64,000 bases of DNA from Pseudomonas baltica (GCF_014235765.1 NZ_JACMYH010000004.1:186001-250000), one strand, 5' to 3'. Positions 10,443 through 20,229 are shown, counted from the stretch's first letter. Translations and numbers: made by a program. The notes: generated by a model not told the origin, from the letters alone.

Positions 10443-10674
10443 GGGATTCAGAACCTTGAGAGCTGCCCGCGTGGCCTTAGCGTCTACGGGCGAGGAGGTG
10501 CTAGGATACTGATCCGGTTCGCTGGGGGCCATGCCTGGAAGGCATGAACCTGCCCGGGCAACTCGACAAAATGTTGCGCGTGAACGAGCCGGCGTAAAAG
10601 CAGTCTGTGTTGCGTCTTCGAATTTTTTCCGACTCGCCGCCTGGCGCGTCGCTACCTTGAGATAGCCGTCTTCC

Positions 10675-12153
10675 ATGTTTGGTTCCAACGACGACAAAAA
10701 GACCCCGGCCCCGGCCGGTGAAAAGAAAGGCCTGTTCGGATGGCTGCGCAAGAAGCCGCAGACACCTGTCGCCGAACAGCCGCCAACCCCTGCCGCCCAG
10801 GATCTGCCTGCAGCAGCCGACGCCGCTGCCGAGGCGATCCCGCAGGCTTCCGTGGAAGCTGCAGTGGCGCTCGCACCGGAGCCGGTTCTGGCGCCGCAGG
10901 CCGAGCCCGCTGCCGCACCGCTCGAGCAGCCTGCCCCGCACGGCCTGGTGCTCCCGGTTCCCGAGGAGCCCGTGGCGCTGGTCGAGGACGATGCCCCGCA
11001 AACGCCGCCGGTCATTGCTCCGCGGCCGGAAGCGCCGGCCCCGGTGGTCGTCGAGCCTGCTCATGTTCCTGTTTCGCCACCAGCGCCTGCGGCGCCCAGC
11101 GCGCCAGCCCCCGTACCTGCGCCACCGTTGCCAGTGCAAATGCCCGTGGCAACCGTCGCTGCGCCCCGTGTCGAAGCGCCGACGCCTGCCGTTGCTGCCG
11201 CGCAACCTCCAGGGCAGACCAAGACCGGCTTCTTCGCCCGCCTCAAGCAGGGCCTGGCCAAGACCAGCGCCAGCCTTGGCGAAGGCATGGCCAGCCTGTT
11301 TCTGGGCAACAAGATCATTGACGACGACCTGCTCGAAGAGCTGGAAACCCGCCTGCTGACCGCCGACGTCGGCGTCGAGGCCACGTCGGTGATCATCCAG
11401 AGCCTGACCCGCAGGGTGGCACGCAAGGAACTGACCGATGCCGCCGCCTTGTACAAGGCTTTGCAAAGCGAGCTGACCGCCCTGCTGCGGCCGGTCGAGC
11501 AGCCGTTGGTGATCAAGGCCGAGCACCAGCCGTTCGTGATTCTGGTGGTGGGCGTCAACGGCGCCGGCAAGACCACCACCATCGGCAAGCTGGCCAAGAA
11601 GCTGCAGCTCGAAGGCAAGAAGGTCATGCTGGCGGCGGGTGACACTTTCCGTGCCGCAGCCGTCGAGCAGTTGCAGGTGTGGGGCGAGCGCAACAATATC
11701 CCGGTCATCGCCCAGCACACCGGTGCCGATTCCGCCTCGGTGATCTTCGACGCCGTGCAGGCCGCCAAGTCGCGCGGTATCGATGTGTTGATCGCCGACA
11801 CTGCAGGTCGTCTGCACACCAAGGACAACCTGATGGAAGAGCTGAAGAAGGTCCGTCGGGTGATGGGCAAGCTTGACGAGCAGGCGCCGCACGAAGTGCT
11901 GCTGGTGCTCGATGCCGGTACCGGGCAGAACGCGATCAACCAGGCCAAGCAGTTCAACCAGACCGTGGCCTTGACCGGCCTGGCCCTGACCAAGCTCGAC
12001 GGCACCGCCAAGGGCGGGGTGATCTTCGCGCTGGCCAAGCAGTTCGGCCTGCCCATTCGCTACATCGGCGTGGGCGAGGGCATCGATGACCTGCGTACCT
12101 TCGAGGCAGAACCCTTCGTCCAGGCCTTGTTCGCCGAGCGGGAGCCTTCATGA
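10675..12153 (+). CDS. ftsY: Signal recognition particle receptor FtsY
   Basis: GTPase that docks SRP-ribosome complexes at the inner membrane. The 492 residues comprise an acidic, Ala/Pro-rich A domain (about 1-175, low complexity) and the NG domain. Visible GTPase motifs are GVNGAGKTTTIGKLAKKL (P-loop), DTFRAAAVEQL, DTAGRLHTKDNLMEEL and TKLDGTAKGG. The long Pro-Ala linker is typical of pseudomonads and variable between species. The stop codon overlaps the ftsE start (ATGA), so ftsY-ftsE-ftsX form one operon. Confidence 0.97.
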   Translation: MFGSNDDKKTPAPAGEKKGLFGWLRKKPQTPVAEQPPTPAAQDLPAAADAAAEAIPQASVEAAVALAPEPVLAPQAEPAAAPLEQPAPHGLVLPVPEEPVALVEDDAPQTPPVIAPRPEAPAPVVVEPAHVPVSPPAPAAPSAPAPVPAPPLPVQMPVATVAAPRVEAPTPAVAAAQPPGQTKTGFFARLKQGLAKTSASLGEGMASLFLGNKIIDDDLLEELETRLLTADVGVEATSVIIQSLTRRVARKELTDAAALYKALQSELTALLRPVEQPLVIKAEHQPFVILVVGVNGAGKTTTIGKLAKKLQLEGKKVMLAAGDTFRAAAVEQLQVWGERNNIPVIAQHTGADSASVIFDAVQAAKSRGIDVLIADTAGRLHTKDNLMEELKKVRRVMGKLDEQAPHEVLLVLDAGTGQNAINQAKQFNQTVALTGLALTKLDGTAKGGVIFALAKQFGLPIRYIGVGEGIDDLRTFEAEPFVQALFAEREPS

Positions 12154-12821
12154 TTCGATTCGAACAGGTTGCCAAGCGCTACCCCAACGGCCATGTCGGT
12201 CTGCATGAACTGAGCTTCCGGGTGCGGCGTGGCGAATTCCTGTTCGTTACCGGTCATTCGGGCGCGGGCAAAAGTACCTTGCTGCGCCTGCTGCTGGCGA
12301 TGGAACGGCCCACCAGCGGCAAGCTGCTGCTGGCCGGCCAAGACCTGGGACAGATCACCAATGCGCAGATCCCGTTCCTGCGCCGCCAGATCGGCGTGGT
12401 GTTCCAGAATCACCAACTGCTGTTCGACCGTACGGTGTTCAACAACATCGCCTTGCCGCTGCAGATTCTCGGCTTGAGCAAGCCGGAAATCGCCAAGAAG
12501 GTCGATTCGGCGCTCGAGCGCGTGGCATTGGCGGACAAGGCCGACCTGTACCCCGGCGACTTGTCGACGGGCCAGCAACAGCGCGTGGGCATTGCCCGGG
12601 CCATCGTCCATCAGCCAGCCTTGCTGCTCGCCGATGAACCCACCGGCAACCTCGACCCGCGTCTGGCGGCCGAGATCATGGGGGTCTTCGAAGACATCAA
12701 CCGGCTAGGCACCAGTGTGCTGATTGCCAGCCACGATCTGGCGCTGATCGCGCGCATGCGTCACCGCATGCTGACGCTGCAGCGCGGACGCCTGATCGGT
12801 GACGGAGAGGCAGGACAATGA
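12150..12821 (+). CDS. ftsE: Cell division ATP-binding protein FtsE
   Basis: ABC-type ATPase of the FtsEX complex, which controls periplasmic amidase activators (EnvC class) at the septum. In 223 residues the motifs are Walker A GHSGAGKSTLLRLLLA, the Q-loop (GVVFQNHQLL), signature LSTGQQQRVGIARA, Walker B LLLADEPTGNLD and a switch His (LIASHDLAL). It overlaps ftsY and ftsX by 4 bp each. An EnvC-type activator, the expected functional partner, is encoded at 44407-45699 in this window. Confidence 0.97.
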   Translation: MIRFEQVAKRYPNGHVGLHELSFRVRRGEFLFVTGHSGAGKSTLLRLLLAMERPTSGKLLLAGQDLGQITNAQIPFLRRQIGVVFQNHQLLFDRTVFNNIALPLQILGLSKPEIAKKVDSALERVALADKADLYPGDLSTGQQQRVGIARAIVHQPALLLADEPTGNLDPRLAAEIMGVFEDINRLGTSVLIASHDLALIARMRHRMLTLQRGRLIGDGEAGQ

Positions 12822-13849
12822 GTGCGACACGCAGCCCCAAGGTCGCGGACCGGGTAGCGCCCAAGGGCGGCGAGCCCACACCGCAGAAGCCGAAGAAACG
12901 CCAGCGTGACGAAGACGACGGGCCGCCGTTCAGCAGCTTGCTGCGCGCCTGGGTCGAAAGCCATCGCGCCAGTTGGGTCGACAGCCTGCGCCGTCTGGGC
13001 AAGCAGCCGATCGGCAGCTTCTTTACCTGCCTGGTCATGGCCGTGGCCTTGAGCTTGCCCATGGGCCTGTCCCTGCTGCTCAAGAACGTCGAGCGGCTGG
13101 GCGGTTCGTGGCAGCGCGCGGCGCAAATTTCGCTGTACCTGGAACTCGATGCCGGCGAGCGCGAGGGCCAGGCCCTGGTGACGCAGATCAAGGGGCTGTC
13201 GGGCGTGGCGCAGGCCGAGTTCATCAGTCGCGAGCAGGCGCTGGGCGAGTTTCAGCAGCAGTCCGGGCTGGGCGAGGCGCTCAAGGAGCTGCCCGAGAAC
13301 CCACTGCCCGGTGTAGTGGTGGTCACCCCGCTGGAAATCGACAAGGCCGCCCTGGAAACCCTGCGCCAGCAACTCGCCGAACTGCCCAAGGTGCAGCAGG
13401 CGCAGCTGGACCTGGTATGGGTGGAGCGCCTGGCGGCGATTCTCAAGCTGGGCGACCGGTTCGTGTTCGGCCTGACCCTGCTGCTGGTGTCGGCGTTGCT
13501 GCTGGTAATCGGCAACACCATTCGTCTGCACATCGAGAACCGGCGCATCGAAATCGAGGTCATCAAACTGGTAGGGGGCACGGACAGCTACGTGCGTCGA
13601 CCTTTCCTGTACATGGGGGCGCTGTACGGCTTCGGTGCAGGCATTTTTGCCTGGGGCATCCTGGCCTTCGGCCTGGATTGGCTCAACGATGCGGTCACCG
13701 GGCTTTCCGGCCTGTACGGCAGCGACTTCGCCTTGGGTGGAGTTCCCGTCGCCGACGGCTTGTCGCTCTTGCTAGGCGCGGTATTGTTAGGGTATATCGG
13801 TGCGTGGATTGCGGTCTGGCGGCACCTGCGCGAACTGGCGCCGCGTTAG
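12818..13849 (+). CDS. ftsX: Cell division protein FtsX
   Basis: Membrane subunit of FtsEX, 343 residues. A long basic cytoplasmic N-terminus (residues 1-65, rich in Lys and Arg) is followed by TM1 (FFTCLVMAVALSLPMGLSLL) and a periplasmic domain (about 95-205) that should bind the EnvC activator. Three more TM segments lie in the FtsX/MacB permease fold, with the conserved NTIRLHIENRRIEIEVIKLVGGT between them. The gene is joined to ftsE by a 4-bp overlap. Confidence 0.96.
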   Translation: MSATRSPKVADRVAPKGGEPTPQKPKKRQRDEDDGPPFSSLLRAWVESHRASWVDSLRRLGKQPIGSFFTCLVMAVALSLPMGLSLLLKNVERLGGSWQRAAQISLYLELDAGEREGQALVTQIKGLSGVAQAEFISREQALGEFQQQSGLGEALKELPENPLPGVVVVTPLEIDKAALETLRQQLAELPKVQQAQLDLVWVERLAAILKLGDRFVFGLTLLLVSALLLVIGNTIRLHIENRRIEIEVIKLVGGTDSYVRRPFLYMGALYGFGAGIFAWGILAFGLDWLNDAVTGLSGLYGSDFALGGVPVADGLSLLLGAVLLGYIGAWIAVWRHLRELAPR

Positions 13850-13925
13850 CCTCCAACAGATATGTGTGCTGTGTGAACGTGTATTCAAGTTAAATTTATT
13901 GTCATTGACCGTTAAAGCGTCATAG

Positions 13926-13953
13926 GGAACTTGTCCACTGGTTTCCGGTCAAT
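13926..13953 (+). promoter_or_regulatory. Extracytoplasmic sigma (AlgU/RpoE-type) promoter of rpoH
   Basis: GGAACTT at 13926-13932, a 16-bp spacer, then TCAAT at 13949-13953 closely match the AlgU/RpoE consensus GAACTT-N16/17-TCnnA. The predicted start near 13960 leaves a ~45-nt leader before the rpoH ATG at 14004. AlgU-dependent transcription of rpoH is known in P. aeruginosa, which supports the assignment. I did not find an equally clear sigma-70 promoter, although TTGACC at 13905 could be part of one. Confidence 0.7.
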
Positions 13954-14003
13954 TTTTCGCAGTGCCCACGGGCACGAGTCATGTGAGTCGGAGGTTTTTT
14001 CGT

Positions 14004-14858
14004 ATGACCACTTCTTTGCAACCTGCTTATGCACTGGTGCCGGGTGCGAACCTGGAAGCCTATGTGCACACGGTGAACAGCATTCCCTTGCTGACACCCG
14101 AGCAGGAGCGTGAACTGGCCGAGAGTCTCTACTATGAGCAGGATCTTGGAGCGGCTCGGCAGATGGTGCTCGCTCACCTGCGTTTCGTCGTGCATATCGC
14201 GCGCAGCTATTCGGGCTACGGCCTGGCTCAAGCCGACCTTATCCAGGAAGGCAACGTCGGCCTGATGAAGGCCGTGAAGCGTTTCAACCCGGAAATGGGT
14301 GTGCGCCTGGTGTCGTTCGCCGTGCACTGGATCAAGGCTGAAATTCACGAGTTCATTCTGCGCAACTGGCGCATCGTCAAGGTGGCGACCACCAAGGCGC
14401 AGCGCAAGCTGTTCTTCAATCTGCGCAGCCAGAAGAAGCGTCTGGCCTGGCTGAACAACGAGGAAGTGCACCGCGTGGCCGAAAGCCTCGGTGTGGAGCC
14501 GCGTGAAGTCCGCGAGATGGAAAGCCGTCTGACCGGCCATGACATGGCCTTCGATCCGGCTGCCGAAGCAGACGACGACAGTGCGTTCCAGTCCCCGGCG
14601 AACTATCTGGAAGACCATCGCTACGACCCGGCGCGCCAACTCGAAGACGCCGACTGGAGCGACAACTCCAACACCAACCTGCACGAAGCCCTGCAGGTGC
14701 TGGACGATCGCAGCCGTGACATCCTCTACCAGCGCTGGCTGGCCGAGGAAAAGGCGACGCTGCACGAGTTGGCCGAGAAGTACAACGTGTCGGCCGAGCG
14801 CATTCGTCAGTTGGAAAAGAGTGCGATGAACAAGCTGAAGGTTTCGATCGCGGCTTGA
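14004..14858 (+). CDS. rpoH: RNA polymerase heat-shock sigma factor RpoH (sigma-32)
   Basis: Directs transcription of heat-shock chaperones and proteases. The 284-residue protein shows region 2 ([20 protein letters not shown], then [19 protein letters not shown]), the diagnostic RpoH box QRKLFFNLR, and a region 4 helix-turn-helix at the C-terminus ([20 protein letters not shown]). The ATG at 14004 follows GGAGGTTTTTTCGT, a strong ribosome-binding site; an upstream in-frame ATG at 13962 lacks one and lies at the mapped promoter. It is separated from ftsX by 154 bp and has its own terminator. Confidence 0.98.
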   Translation: MTTSLQPAYALVPGANLEAYVHTVNSIPLLTPEQERELAESLYYEQDLGAARQMVLAHLRFVVHIARSYSGYGLAQADLIQEGNVGLMKAVKRFNPEMGVRLVSFAVHWIKAEIHEFILRNWRIVKVATTKAQRKLFFNLRSQKKRLAWLNNEEVHRVAESLGVEPREVREMESRLTGHDMAFDPAAEADDDSAFQSPANYLEDHRYDPARQLEDADWSDNSNTNLHEALQVLDDRSRDILYQRWLAEEKATLHELAEKYNVSAERIRQLEKSAMNKLKVSIAA

Positions 14859-14875
14859 TGTGATGTGTCGAATTG

Positions 14876-14904
14876 AAAAGCCCCGACTGGTTCGGGGCTT
14901 TTTG
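14876..14904 (+). terminator. Rho-independent terminator of rpoH
   Basis: AAAAGCCCCGA, loop CTGGT, TCGGGGCTTTTT, beginning 18 bp after the rpoH stop codon. The stem is GC-rich and the T-run is clear. Confidence 0.93.
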
Positions 14905-14962
14905 TTGCCTGGCAGGAAGTCTTTGCTGGAGAGGGCTTGCCGCACTCTCACACAGACGTGGC

Positions 14963-15685
14963 CTAATCCGCCCAGGGCGCCGGTCGCGGCATGTTGAGGC
15001 GCAGAAGATAGTCATGCCCGCCCAGTTGGCCCATTTGCTGGCGGATCCAGCCCGCGCGGCGAGCCACGTAAGGGCTGGGCCGGCTGGCGCTCCAGTTGCG
15101 CGGGTTGGGCAGCACGGCGGCCAGCAGGCTGGCTTGCTGGCGGGACAGTTGAGCCGCGCCCACGCCGAAATGATGCCGCGCGGCCGCTTCGGCGCCGAAC
15201 ACGCCGTCATCCCATTCCGCACTGTTGAGGTAGACCTCGAGGATGCGCTGCTTGGACCAGAACATCTCGATCAGACCGGTGAACCACGCCTCCAGGCCTT
15301 TGCGCAACCAGCTGCGGCCCGACCATAGAAATACGTTCTTCGCCACCTGCTGGCTCAGAGTGCTGGCACCGCGCAGCGAGCCACCTTCTTCGTTGTGCGC
15401 AAACGCTGCACGGATGGCGGCGATGTCGAAGCCCCAATGCTCGGCGAAACGTTGATCTTCGCCGGCGATCACCGCCACCTTGAGATCGTCGGCAATGTTC
15501 GCCCAGGGTTGCCAATCGCGTTGCAGGTCGATCGGCTGGCCGTCGATCAAGGATTCGATCTTGCGTTCGGCCATCAGCATGGTGCCCGGCGGTGGAATGA
15601 AGCGAAAGATCACCACCACGGCCACGCTTGCGGCGACGAACCAGAGCAGGGTCTTGCACAGACGGCGGAAGAAGGATTGCAGCAT
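14963..15685 (-). CDS. mtgA: Monofunctional biosynthetic peptidoglycan transglycosylase
   Basis: Polymerises lipid II into glycan strands on the periplasmic face of the inner membrane (GT51 family, no transpeptidase domain). From the ATG at 15685 it has 240 residues: one N-terminal TM helix (TLLWFVAASVAVVVIFRF), then the GT51 motifs AGEDQRFAEHWGFD (catalytic Glu), GASTLSQQVAKNVFLW, RKGLEAWFTGLIE and ILEVYLNSAEWDDGVFGAEAAA. The start is uncertain: an ATG at 15718 has a better-placed GCAGGG and would add 11 residues (MARSPGQAKPF). It is divergent from the DUF423 gene. Confidence 0.93.
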   Translation of the reverse strand: MLQSFFRRLCKTLLWFVAASVAVVVIFRFIPPPGTMLMAERKIESLIDGQPIDLQRDWQPWANIADDLKVAVIAGEDQRFAEHWGFDIAAIRAAFAHNEEGGSLRGASTLSQQVAKNVFLWSGRSWLRKGLEAWFTGLIEMFWSKQRILEVYLNSAEWDDGVFGAEAAARHHFGVGAAQLSRQQASLLAAVLPNPRNWSASRPSPYVARRAGWIRQQMGQLGGHDYLLRLNMPRPAPWAD

Positions 15686-15764
15686 GAAGGGCTTGGCCTG
15701 GCCGGGTGAGCGGGCCATTATACAGACCCTGCAGTGCAACACGGCTTTATGAGGACACACCTGG

Positions 15765-16136
15765 ATGCTGCGTACGTTCATGATGCTGGCTGCGTTCTTC
15801 GGCTTTACCGGTGTAGCGCTCGGCGCCTTCGCCGCCCACGGTTTGAAGAACCGCCTGAGCGCCGAGTACCTGGCCATTTTCCAGACCGGCGTCAGCTATC
15901 AACTTATCCACACATTGGCGTTGTTCGGGGTCGCGCTGCTCAGCGTCCATGTGCCAGGGCGCCTGGTGGGCTGGGCGGGCGCGCTGTTCTGTCTGGGTAT
16001 CGTGTTGTTCTCGGGCAGCCTGTATCTGTTGACCCTGACCGGCGTCAGCAAGCTGGGTATCGTGACCCCGTTCGGCGGCCTGGCCTTGCTCGCCGGTTGG
16101 CTGTGCCTGGGTATGGTCGCCTGGCGCCTGGGCTGA
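15765..16136 (+). CDS. DUF423 family membrane protein (YgdD-like)
   Basis: A 123-residue inner-membrane protein of unknown function. It has about four hydrophobic helices: residues 1-20, 35-60, 65-90 and 95-115. The family signature GVALGAFAAHGLK near residue 20 and FQTGVSYQLIHTLALF in the second helix identify DUF423. The short spacer to mtgA suggests a shared divergent promoter region. It lies 85 bp before thiS, with no evident functional link. Confidence 0.9.
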   Translation: MLRTFMMLAAFFGFTGVALGAFAAHGLKNRLSAEYLAIFQTGVSYQLIHTLALFGVALLSVHVPGRLVGWAGALFCLGIVLFSGSLYLLTLTGVSKLGIVTPFGGLALLAGWLCLGMVAWRLG

Positions 16137-16221
16137 TCGCGCGGGTGGTCGGCTTGGCCTTGGGAATCCTCGGCGATCGGGCTAGAATGGCGACCCCCAA
16201 AAAATGATGGCTGCCGACCGC

Positions 16222-16422
16222 ATGCGCATTCAATTGAACGGCGACCCTTTCGAACTTCCCGACGGCGAAACCGTTGCCGGGCTGCTGGTCCGTCTCGAGC
16301 TGGTCGGCCGCCGCGTGGCCGTCGAGCTGAACCAGGACATCGTCCCGCGCAGCCAGCACGGTGACACCGTACTGGGCGAGGGCGACCAGATCGAAGTGGT
16401 TCACGCCATCGGCGGCGGCTGA
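16222..16422 (+). CDS. thiS: Sulfur carrier protein ThiS
   Basis: Ubiquitin-like sulfur carrier for thiamine thiazole synthesis. The 66-residue protein begins MRIQLNGDPFELPDGETVA and ends in the obligatory GGG, whose terminal Gly is adenylated and thiocarboxylated. An upstream in-frame ATG at 16204 would add six residues; the family start at MRIQLNG (16222) is preferred. thiG follows 54 bp downstream. No thiF or thiO lies nearby. The sulfur-mobilising thiI is at 56378-57832. Confidence 0.95.
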   Translation: MRIQLNGDPFELPDGETVAGLLVRLELVGRRVAVELNQDIVPRSQHGDTVLGEGDQIEVVHAIGGG

Positions 16423-16476
16423 TCGAGTCGCCGGCACCTTCCACGTTCGTATCTTTACCTCAGCAGAGGAATTCCG

Positions 16477-17271
16477 ATGAGCAATGCTCGCATTGACAAG
16501 CCATTCACCCTGGCCGGTCGCACCTTCGAGTCGCGCCTTCTGGTCGGCACAGGCAAGTACCGCGACCTCGAGCAGACGCGCCTGGCCATCGAAGCCTCGG
16601 GCGCCCAGATCGTCACGGTCGCCGTGCGCCGCACCAATATCGGCCAGAACCCCGGCGAGCCGAACCTGCTCGACGTGCTGCCGCCGGATCGCTACACCAT
16701 TCTGCCCAACACCGCCGGTTGCTACGACGCCGTGGAGGCGGTGCGCACCTGTCGCCTGGCCCGCGAGCTGCTCGATGGCCACAACCTGGTCAAGCTGGAA
16801 GTGCTGGCCGACCAGAAGACCCTGTTTCCCAACGTGATCGAAACCCTCAAGGCCGCCGAAGTGCTGGTCAAGGACGGTTTCGACGTGATGGTCTACACCA
16901 GTGATGACCCGATCATCGCCCGCCAGTTGGCCGAGATCGGCTGCATCGCAGTCATGCCGCTGGCTGGCTTGATCGGCACTGGCCTGGGTATCTGCAACCC
17001 GTACAACCTGCAGATCATCCTGGAAGAGGCCAAGGTCCCGGTACTGGTCGATGCCGGCGTGGGTACCGCGTCCGACGCCACCATAGCCATGGAACTGGGC
17101 TGTGAAGCGGTGCTGATGAACTCGGCCATCGCCCACGCGCAGGATCCGATCATGATGGGCGCGGCCATGAAGCACGCCATCATTGCCGGGCGCATGGCCT
17201 ATCTGGCCGGGCGCATGCCGAAAAAACTCTATGCCAGCGCCTCTTCGCCGCTGGATGGCCTGATCAAGTAA
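16477..17271 (+). CDS. thiG: Thiazole synthase ThiG
   Basis: Condenses 1-deoxyxylulose 5-phosphate, dehydroglycine and ThiS thiocarboxylate into thiazole phosphate. The TIM-barrel protein has 264 residues. The conserved region [19 protein letters not shown] carries the lysine that forms the Schiff base with the sugar. The phosphate-binding region is [23 protein letters not shown] followed by [38 protein letters not shown] ribosome-binding site precedes the ATG. It is in an operon with thiS, and trmB begins 9 bp downstream. Confidence 0.97.
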   Translation: MSNARIDKPFTLAGRTFESRLLVGTGKYRDLEQTRLAIEASGAQIVTVAVRRTNIGQNPGEPNLLDVLPPDRYTILPNTAGCYDAVEAVRTCRLARELLDGHNLVKLEVLADQKTLFPNVIETLKAAEVLVKDGFDVMVYTSDDPIIARQLAEIGCIAVMPLAGLIGTGLGICNPYNLQIILEEAKVPVLVDAGVGTASDATIAMELGCEAVLMNSAIAHAQDPIMMGAAMKHAIIAGRMAYLAGRMPKKLYASASSPLDGLIK

Positions 17272-17280
17272 GAGCCCCCG

Positions 17281-18003
17281 ATGACTGACTCGCAAGAAAC
17301 GCCAACGTCCAACGAAGGCGAACCGCGCCAGCACCGCGCTATCAAGAGCTTCGTGATGCGCGCCGGACGCATGACCGAAGGTCAGCAGCGTGGCCTGGAC
17401 CAGGGCAAGCCGCTGTTCGTGCTGCCACTGACCGATGAACCGGCCGACTTTGACCAGGTGTTCGGCCGCACTGCGCCGCGCACCCTGGAGATCGGCTTCG
17501 GCATGGGCCACTCGCTGCTCGAGATGGCAGCGGCCTCGCCGGAGCTGGATTTCATCGGTGTTGAAGTACACCGGCCTGGCGTTGGCGCGCTGCTCAACGG
17601 CGTCCTGACCCAGGGCCTGAAAAACCTGCGGGTCTACGACTGCGATGCCATCGAAGTGCTCAAGCAGTGCGTTGCCGACAACAGCCTGGATCGCCTGCTG
17701 CTGTTTTTTCCGGACCCCTGGCACAAGGCGCGCCACCACAAGCGGCGCATCGTCCAGCCGGCGTTCGCCGAACTGGTTCGCAGCAAGCTGAAAGTCGGTG
17801 GTGTGCTGCACATGGCGACCGATTGGGAACCCTATGCCGAGTACATGCTGGAAGTCATGAACGTTGCGCCCGGTTACCGCAACCAGGCGGCCGATGGCGG
17901 TTGCGTACCGCGTCCGGCCGAGCGGCCGGTGACCAAGTTCGAACGCCGCGGCGAGCGGCTGGGGCATGGGGTGTGGGATCTGAAGTTCGAGAAGGTCGAT
18001 TGA
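17281..18003 (+). CDS. trmB: tRNA (guanine-46 N7)-methyltransferase
   Basis: Forms m7G46 in the variable loop of tRNAs. The 240-residue protein has a polar N-terminal extension, the SAM motif [19 protein letters not shown] near residue 75, and the TrmB signature [20 protein letters not shown] near 140, followed by THFERRG-like residues ([17 protein letters not shown]) at the C-terminus. It follows thiG by 9 bp and converges on the DUF3392 gene with 10 bp between stops. Confidence 0.97.
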   Translation: MTDSQETPTSNEGEPRQHRAIKSFVMRAGRMTEGQQRGLDQGKPLFVLPLTDEPADFDQVFGRTAPRTLEIGFGMGHSLLEMAAASPELDFIGVEVHRPGVGALLNGVLTQGLKNLRVYDCDAIEVLKQCVADNSLDRLLLFFPDPWHKARHHKRRIVQPAFAELVRSKLKVGGVLHMATDWEPYAEYMLEVMNVAPGYRNQAADGGCVPRPAERPVTKFERRGERLGHGVWDLKFEKVD

Positions 18004-18013
18004 GGCTCACGCA

Positions 18014-18337
18014 TCATTTGCGATCAGCGACAATCCCCAGCAGCACCAACACCACCAACAGCACCGGCGCCAGGCTGTAGTTGTTGAACTGGCTCAACCC
18101 CTTCAGCACCCAGGGCGTGGCATAGATCAAGGCCGCGCCACTGCCGATCACGCACATCAAGGCGATCAGGGGCACTCGCAGCATGCCCGAGAGCGAGCCC
18201 AGGCGGCCCTCGGCCCACGCCTTCACATCGGCGCCGAACAGCACCAGCACACAGCCCACCAAGGCCAGGGAGATCTCCGAAAGGTTGCCTCGGCCCCAGC
18301 GGGACACGGTGGCGAGCAGATCGAGCACGAAATCCAT
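18014..18337 (-). CDS. DUF3392 family small membrane protein
   Basis: 107 residues of unknown function with three predicted transmembrane helices: about 22-38 (ISLALVGCVLVLFGAD), 52-72 (VPLIALMCVIGSGAALIY) and 84-103 (YSLAPVLLVVLVLLGIV). The RLGSL region in the loop and the length fit DUF3392, a gammaproteobacterial family. It lies 11 bp downstream of hemW and ends the yggS-to-hemW leftward gene series. Confidence 0.82.
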   Translation of the reverse strand: MDFVLDLLATVSRWGRGNLSEISLALVGCVLVLFGADVKAWAEGRLGSLSGMLRVPLIALMCVIGSGAALIYATPWVLKGLSQFNNYSLAPVLLVVLVLLGIVADRK

Positions 18338-18348
18338 CAGGACAATCC

Positions 18349-19536
18349 TTATACCAGGAAGTATTGCAGCAGGTCGTTGAGGAACAACTGCCCGCGGGCA
18401 GTGGCGACCAGACGCGTCGGTTCGACCTGTAAAAGGCCCTTTTGTTCGGCGCCGGCGCGTGCCGTCGCCAGTGACTGCAGGGACAGGCCGGTGCGTTGCG
18501 CGAACAGCCCGGCATCGACGCCCTGGGTGAGGCGCAGCGCGTTCATCAGGAACTCGAAGGGCAGCTCGTCTGCGGTCAAGGCCTTCTCGCCGGCCTTGAA
18601 TGGCTTGGCGGGGTTCAGGTAATCCTTGGGCAGGCGGGTTTTCCAGGTACGCACGATGCGTCCATCAGGGTGGCTCAGCTTGCCGTGGGCACCGGCGCCG
18701 ATGCCGATGAAGTCGCCGAAGCTCCAGTAGTTGAGGTTGTGCCGCGCTGCCTTGCCTGGCCTGGCATAGGCCGACACTTCGTACTGGCCGAAGCCATGCT
18801 CGGCCAGCAGGGCCTGACCGGCCTCCTGGATGTCCCAGAGAATATCGTCCTCGGGCAGCACGGGTGGCTGGTTCCAGAACACCGTGTTGGGTTCCAGGGT
18901 CAGCTGGTACCAGGACAGGTGCGTGGGCGCCAGGGCAATGGCCTGGCGCAGATCGTCCAGTGCCTCTTCCAGGGACTGATCGGGCAGGCCGTGCATCAGG
19001 TCCAGGTTGAAGTTGTCGAAACCGGCTCGGCGCGCCATTTCGGCAGCGCGCAAGGCTTCGTCACCGGTGTGGATGCGGCCCAGCGCCTCGAGCTTCTGCG
19101 GCTGGAAGCTCTGGATGCCGATGGACAGGCGGTTGATCCCCAGCTTGCGATAGGCGACGAACTTGTCCTGTTCGAAGGTCCCGGGGTTGGCCTCCAGGGT
19201 GATCTCGATGTCGGGCGCGAAGGCGATGCGTTGCTCGACGCCGGCCAGCAGTCTGCCCAGGGCGGCTGCGCTGAACAGGCTGGGCGTGCCGCCGCCGAAA
19301 AAGATCGAACTCAGCGGGCGTCCGTAGACCGCGCGCAAGTCCTGGTCCAGGTCGGCCAGCAGGGCATCGATGTATTCTTCTTCGGGCAGAACCGGGCTGG
19401 CAGTGTGGGAATTGAAGTCGCAGTACGGGCATTTGCGCACGCACCAGGGGATGTGGACGTACAGCGCCAGCGGTGGCAGCTGCACCAGCGCCTGGTCGGG
19501 ACGCGGCGCCGGCGGATAAAGCAGTCGGTCGTTCAT
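18349..19536 (-). CDS. hemW: Radical SAM heme chaperone HemW
   Basis: Formerly annotated as oxygen-independent coproporphyrinogen oxidase-like; the family is now regarded as a heme-insertion chaperone. The 395 residues include the radical SAM cluster motif [14 protein letters not shown] near residue 30, the GGGTPSLF motif, and the HemN-type C-terminal domain. The start at 19536 ([11 protein letters not shown]) overlaps the rdgB stop by 4 bp; the frame is open further upstream inside rdgB but has no family similarity there. It keeps the Cys-x3-Cys-x2-Cys spacing of HemW but lacks the extra Cys of true HemN. Confidence 0.93.
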   Translation of the reverse strand: MNDRLLYPPAPRPDQALVQLPPLALYVHIPWCVRKCPYCDFNSHTASPVLPEEEYIDALLADLDQDLRAVYGRPLSSIFFGGGTPSLFSAAALGRLLAGVEQRIAFAPDIEITLEANPGTFEQDKFVAYRKLGINRLSIGIQSFQPQKLEALGRIHTGDEALRAAEMARRAGFDNFNLDLMHGLPDQSLEEALDDLRQAIALAPTHLSWYQLTLEPNTVFWNQPPVLPEDDILWDIQEAGQALLAEHGFGQYEVSAYARPGKAARHNLNYWSFGDFIGIGAGAHGKLSHPDGRIVRTWKTRLPKDYLNPAKPFKAGEKALTADELPFEFLMNALRLTQGVDAGLFAQRTGLSLQSLATARAGAEQKGLLQVEPTRLVATARGQLFLNDLLQYFLV

Positions 19537-20129
19537 GCAAGGCTCAAGCGTTGGCGCAGCAAGGCCATGGCACGGGCGCGGTGGCTCAGTTGGTTCTTCT
19601 GTGTCGGGTCGAGTTCGGCGCTGGAACAATTGCGTTCGGGCACCCAGAACAACGGGTCGTAGCCGAATCCGTGAGCGCCGCTGGCGGCGTGCAGGATGCG
19701 ACCGTGCCACAGCCCTTCGCAGAGGATCGGCAGCGGGTCGTCGGCGTGCCGCACCAGGGCCAGGACGCAGACGAACTGCGCGCCGCGCTGCTCGTCGGGC
19801 ACGCCCTGCAAGGCGTCGAGCAGCTTGGCATTGTTGGCGGCATCGCCCTGGCCATCGGCATAGCGCGCCGAATAGATGCCCGGAGCACCGCCAAGAAAGT
19901 CCACGGCCAGGCCGGAGTCGTCGGCTAACGCAGGCAGGCCGGACAGGCGTGCGGCGTTGCGTGCCTTGAGGATGGCGTTCTCGACGAACGACAGCCCGGT
20001 TTCCTCGGGCTCGACCTGGCTGAATTCACCGACCGAACGAAGTTGCACCGCCCCGCCGAGCATGGCCTGCAGTTCCTTGAGCTTGCCGGCGTTATGGCTG
20101 GCGAGGACGAGTTGGGTGAAGTTGATCAT
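19533..20129 (-). CDS. rdgB: XTP/dITP diphosphatase (non-canonical purine NTP pyrophosphatase)
   Basis: Hydrolyses ITP, dITP and XTP to monophosphates, cleaning the nucleotide pool. In its 198 residues the signature [18 protein letters not shown] is at the N-terminus (SHNxGK substrate motif), [23 protein letters not shown] is in the middle and [12 protein letters not shown] is toward the C-terminus. It overlaps hemW by 4 bp and lies 100 bp downstream of metW; a small REP hairpin sits in that gap. Confidence 0.96.
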   Translation of the reverse strand: MINFTQLVLASHNAGKLKELQAMLGGAVQLRSVGEFSQVEPEETGLSFVENAILKARNAARLSGLPALADDSGLAVDFLGGAPGIYSARYADGQGDAANNAKLLDALQGVPDEQRGAQFVCVLALVRHADDPLPILCEGLWHGRILHAASGAHGFGYDPLFWVPERNCSSAELDPTQKNQLSHRARAMALLRQRLSLA

Positions 20130-20200
20130 GGTTGTGAATGGGTTCCGAAGGGTTCAAAGAGCCAGTTCATGCGGTCTGTCTGGTGAATCCAGTCGTCTGC

Positions 20201-20221
20201 TTCGCGGGCAGAGCCCGCGAA
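20201..20221. repeat. Single REP palindrome between metW and rdgB
   Basis: TTCGCGGGCAGAGCCCGCGAA is a perfect 21-bp palindrome, the GCGGGCAGAGCCCGC class of Pseudomonas REP. It may separate transcription or mRNA decay of metW and rdgB. Confidence 0.75.
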
Positions 20222-20229
20222 TAAGAGGT

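Noticed and set aside
16045..17967. 640-codon minus-strand frame across thiS, thiG and trmB
   Set aside because: It spans three well-supported genes on the other strand and has no family features.
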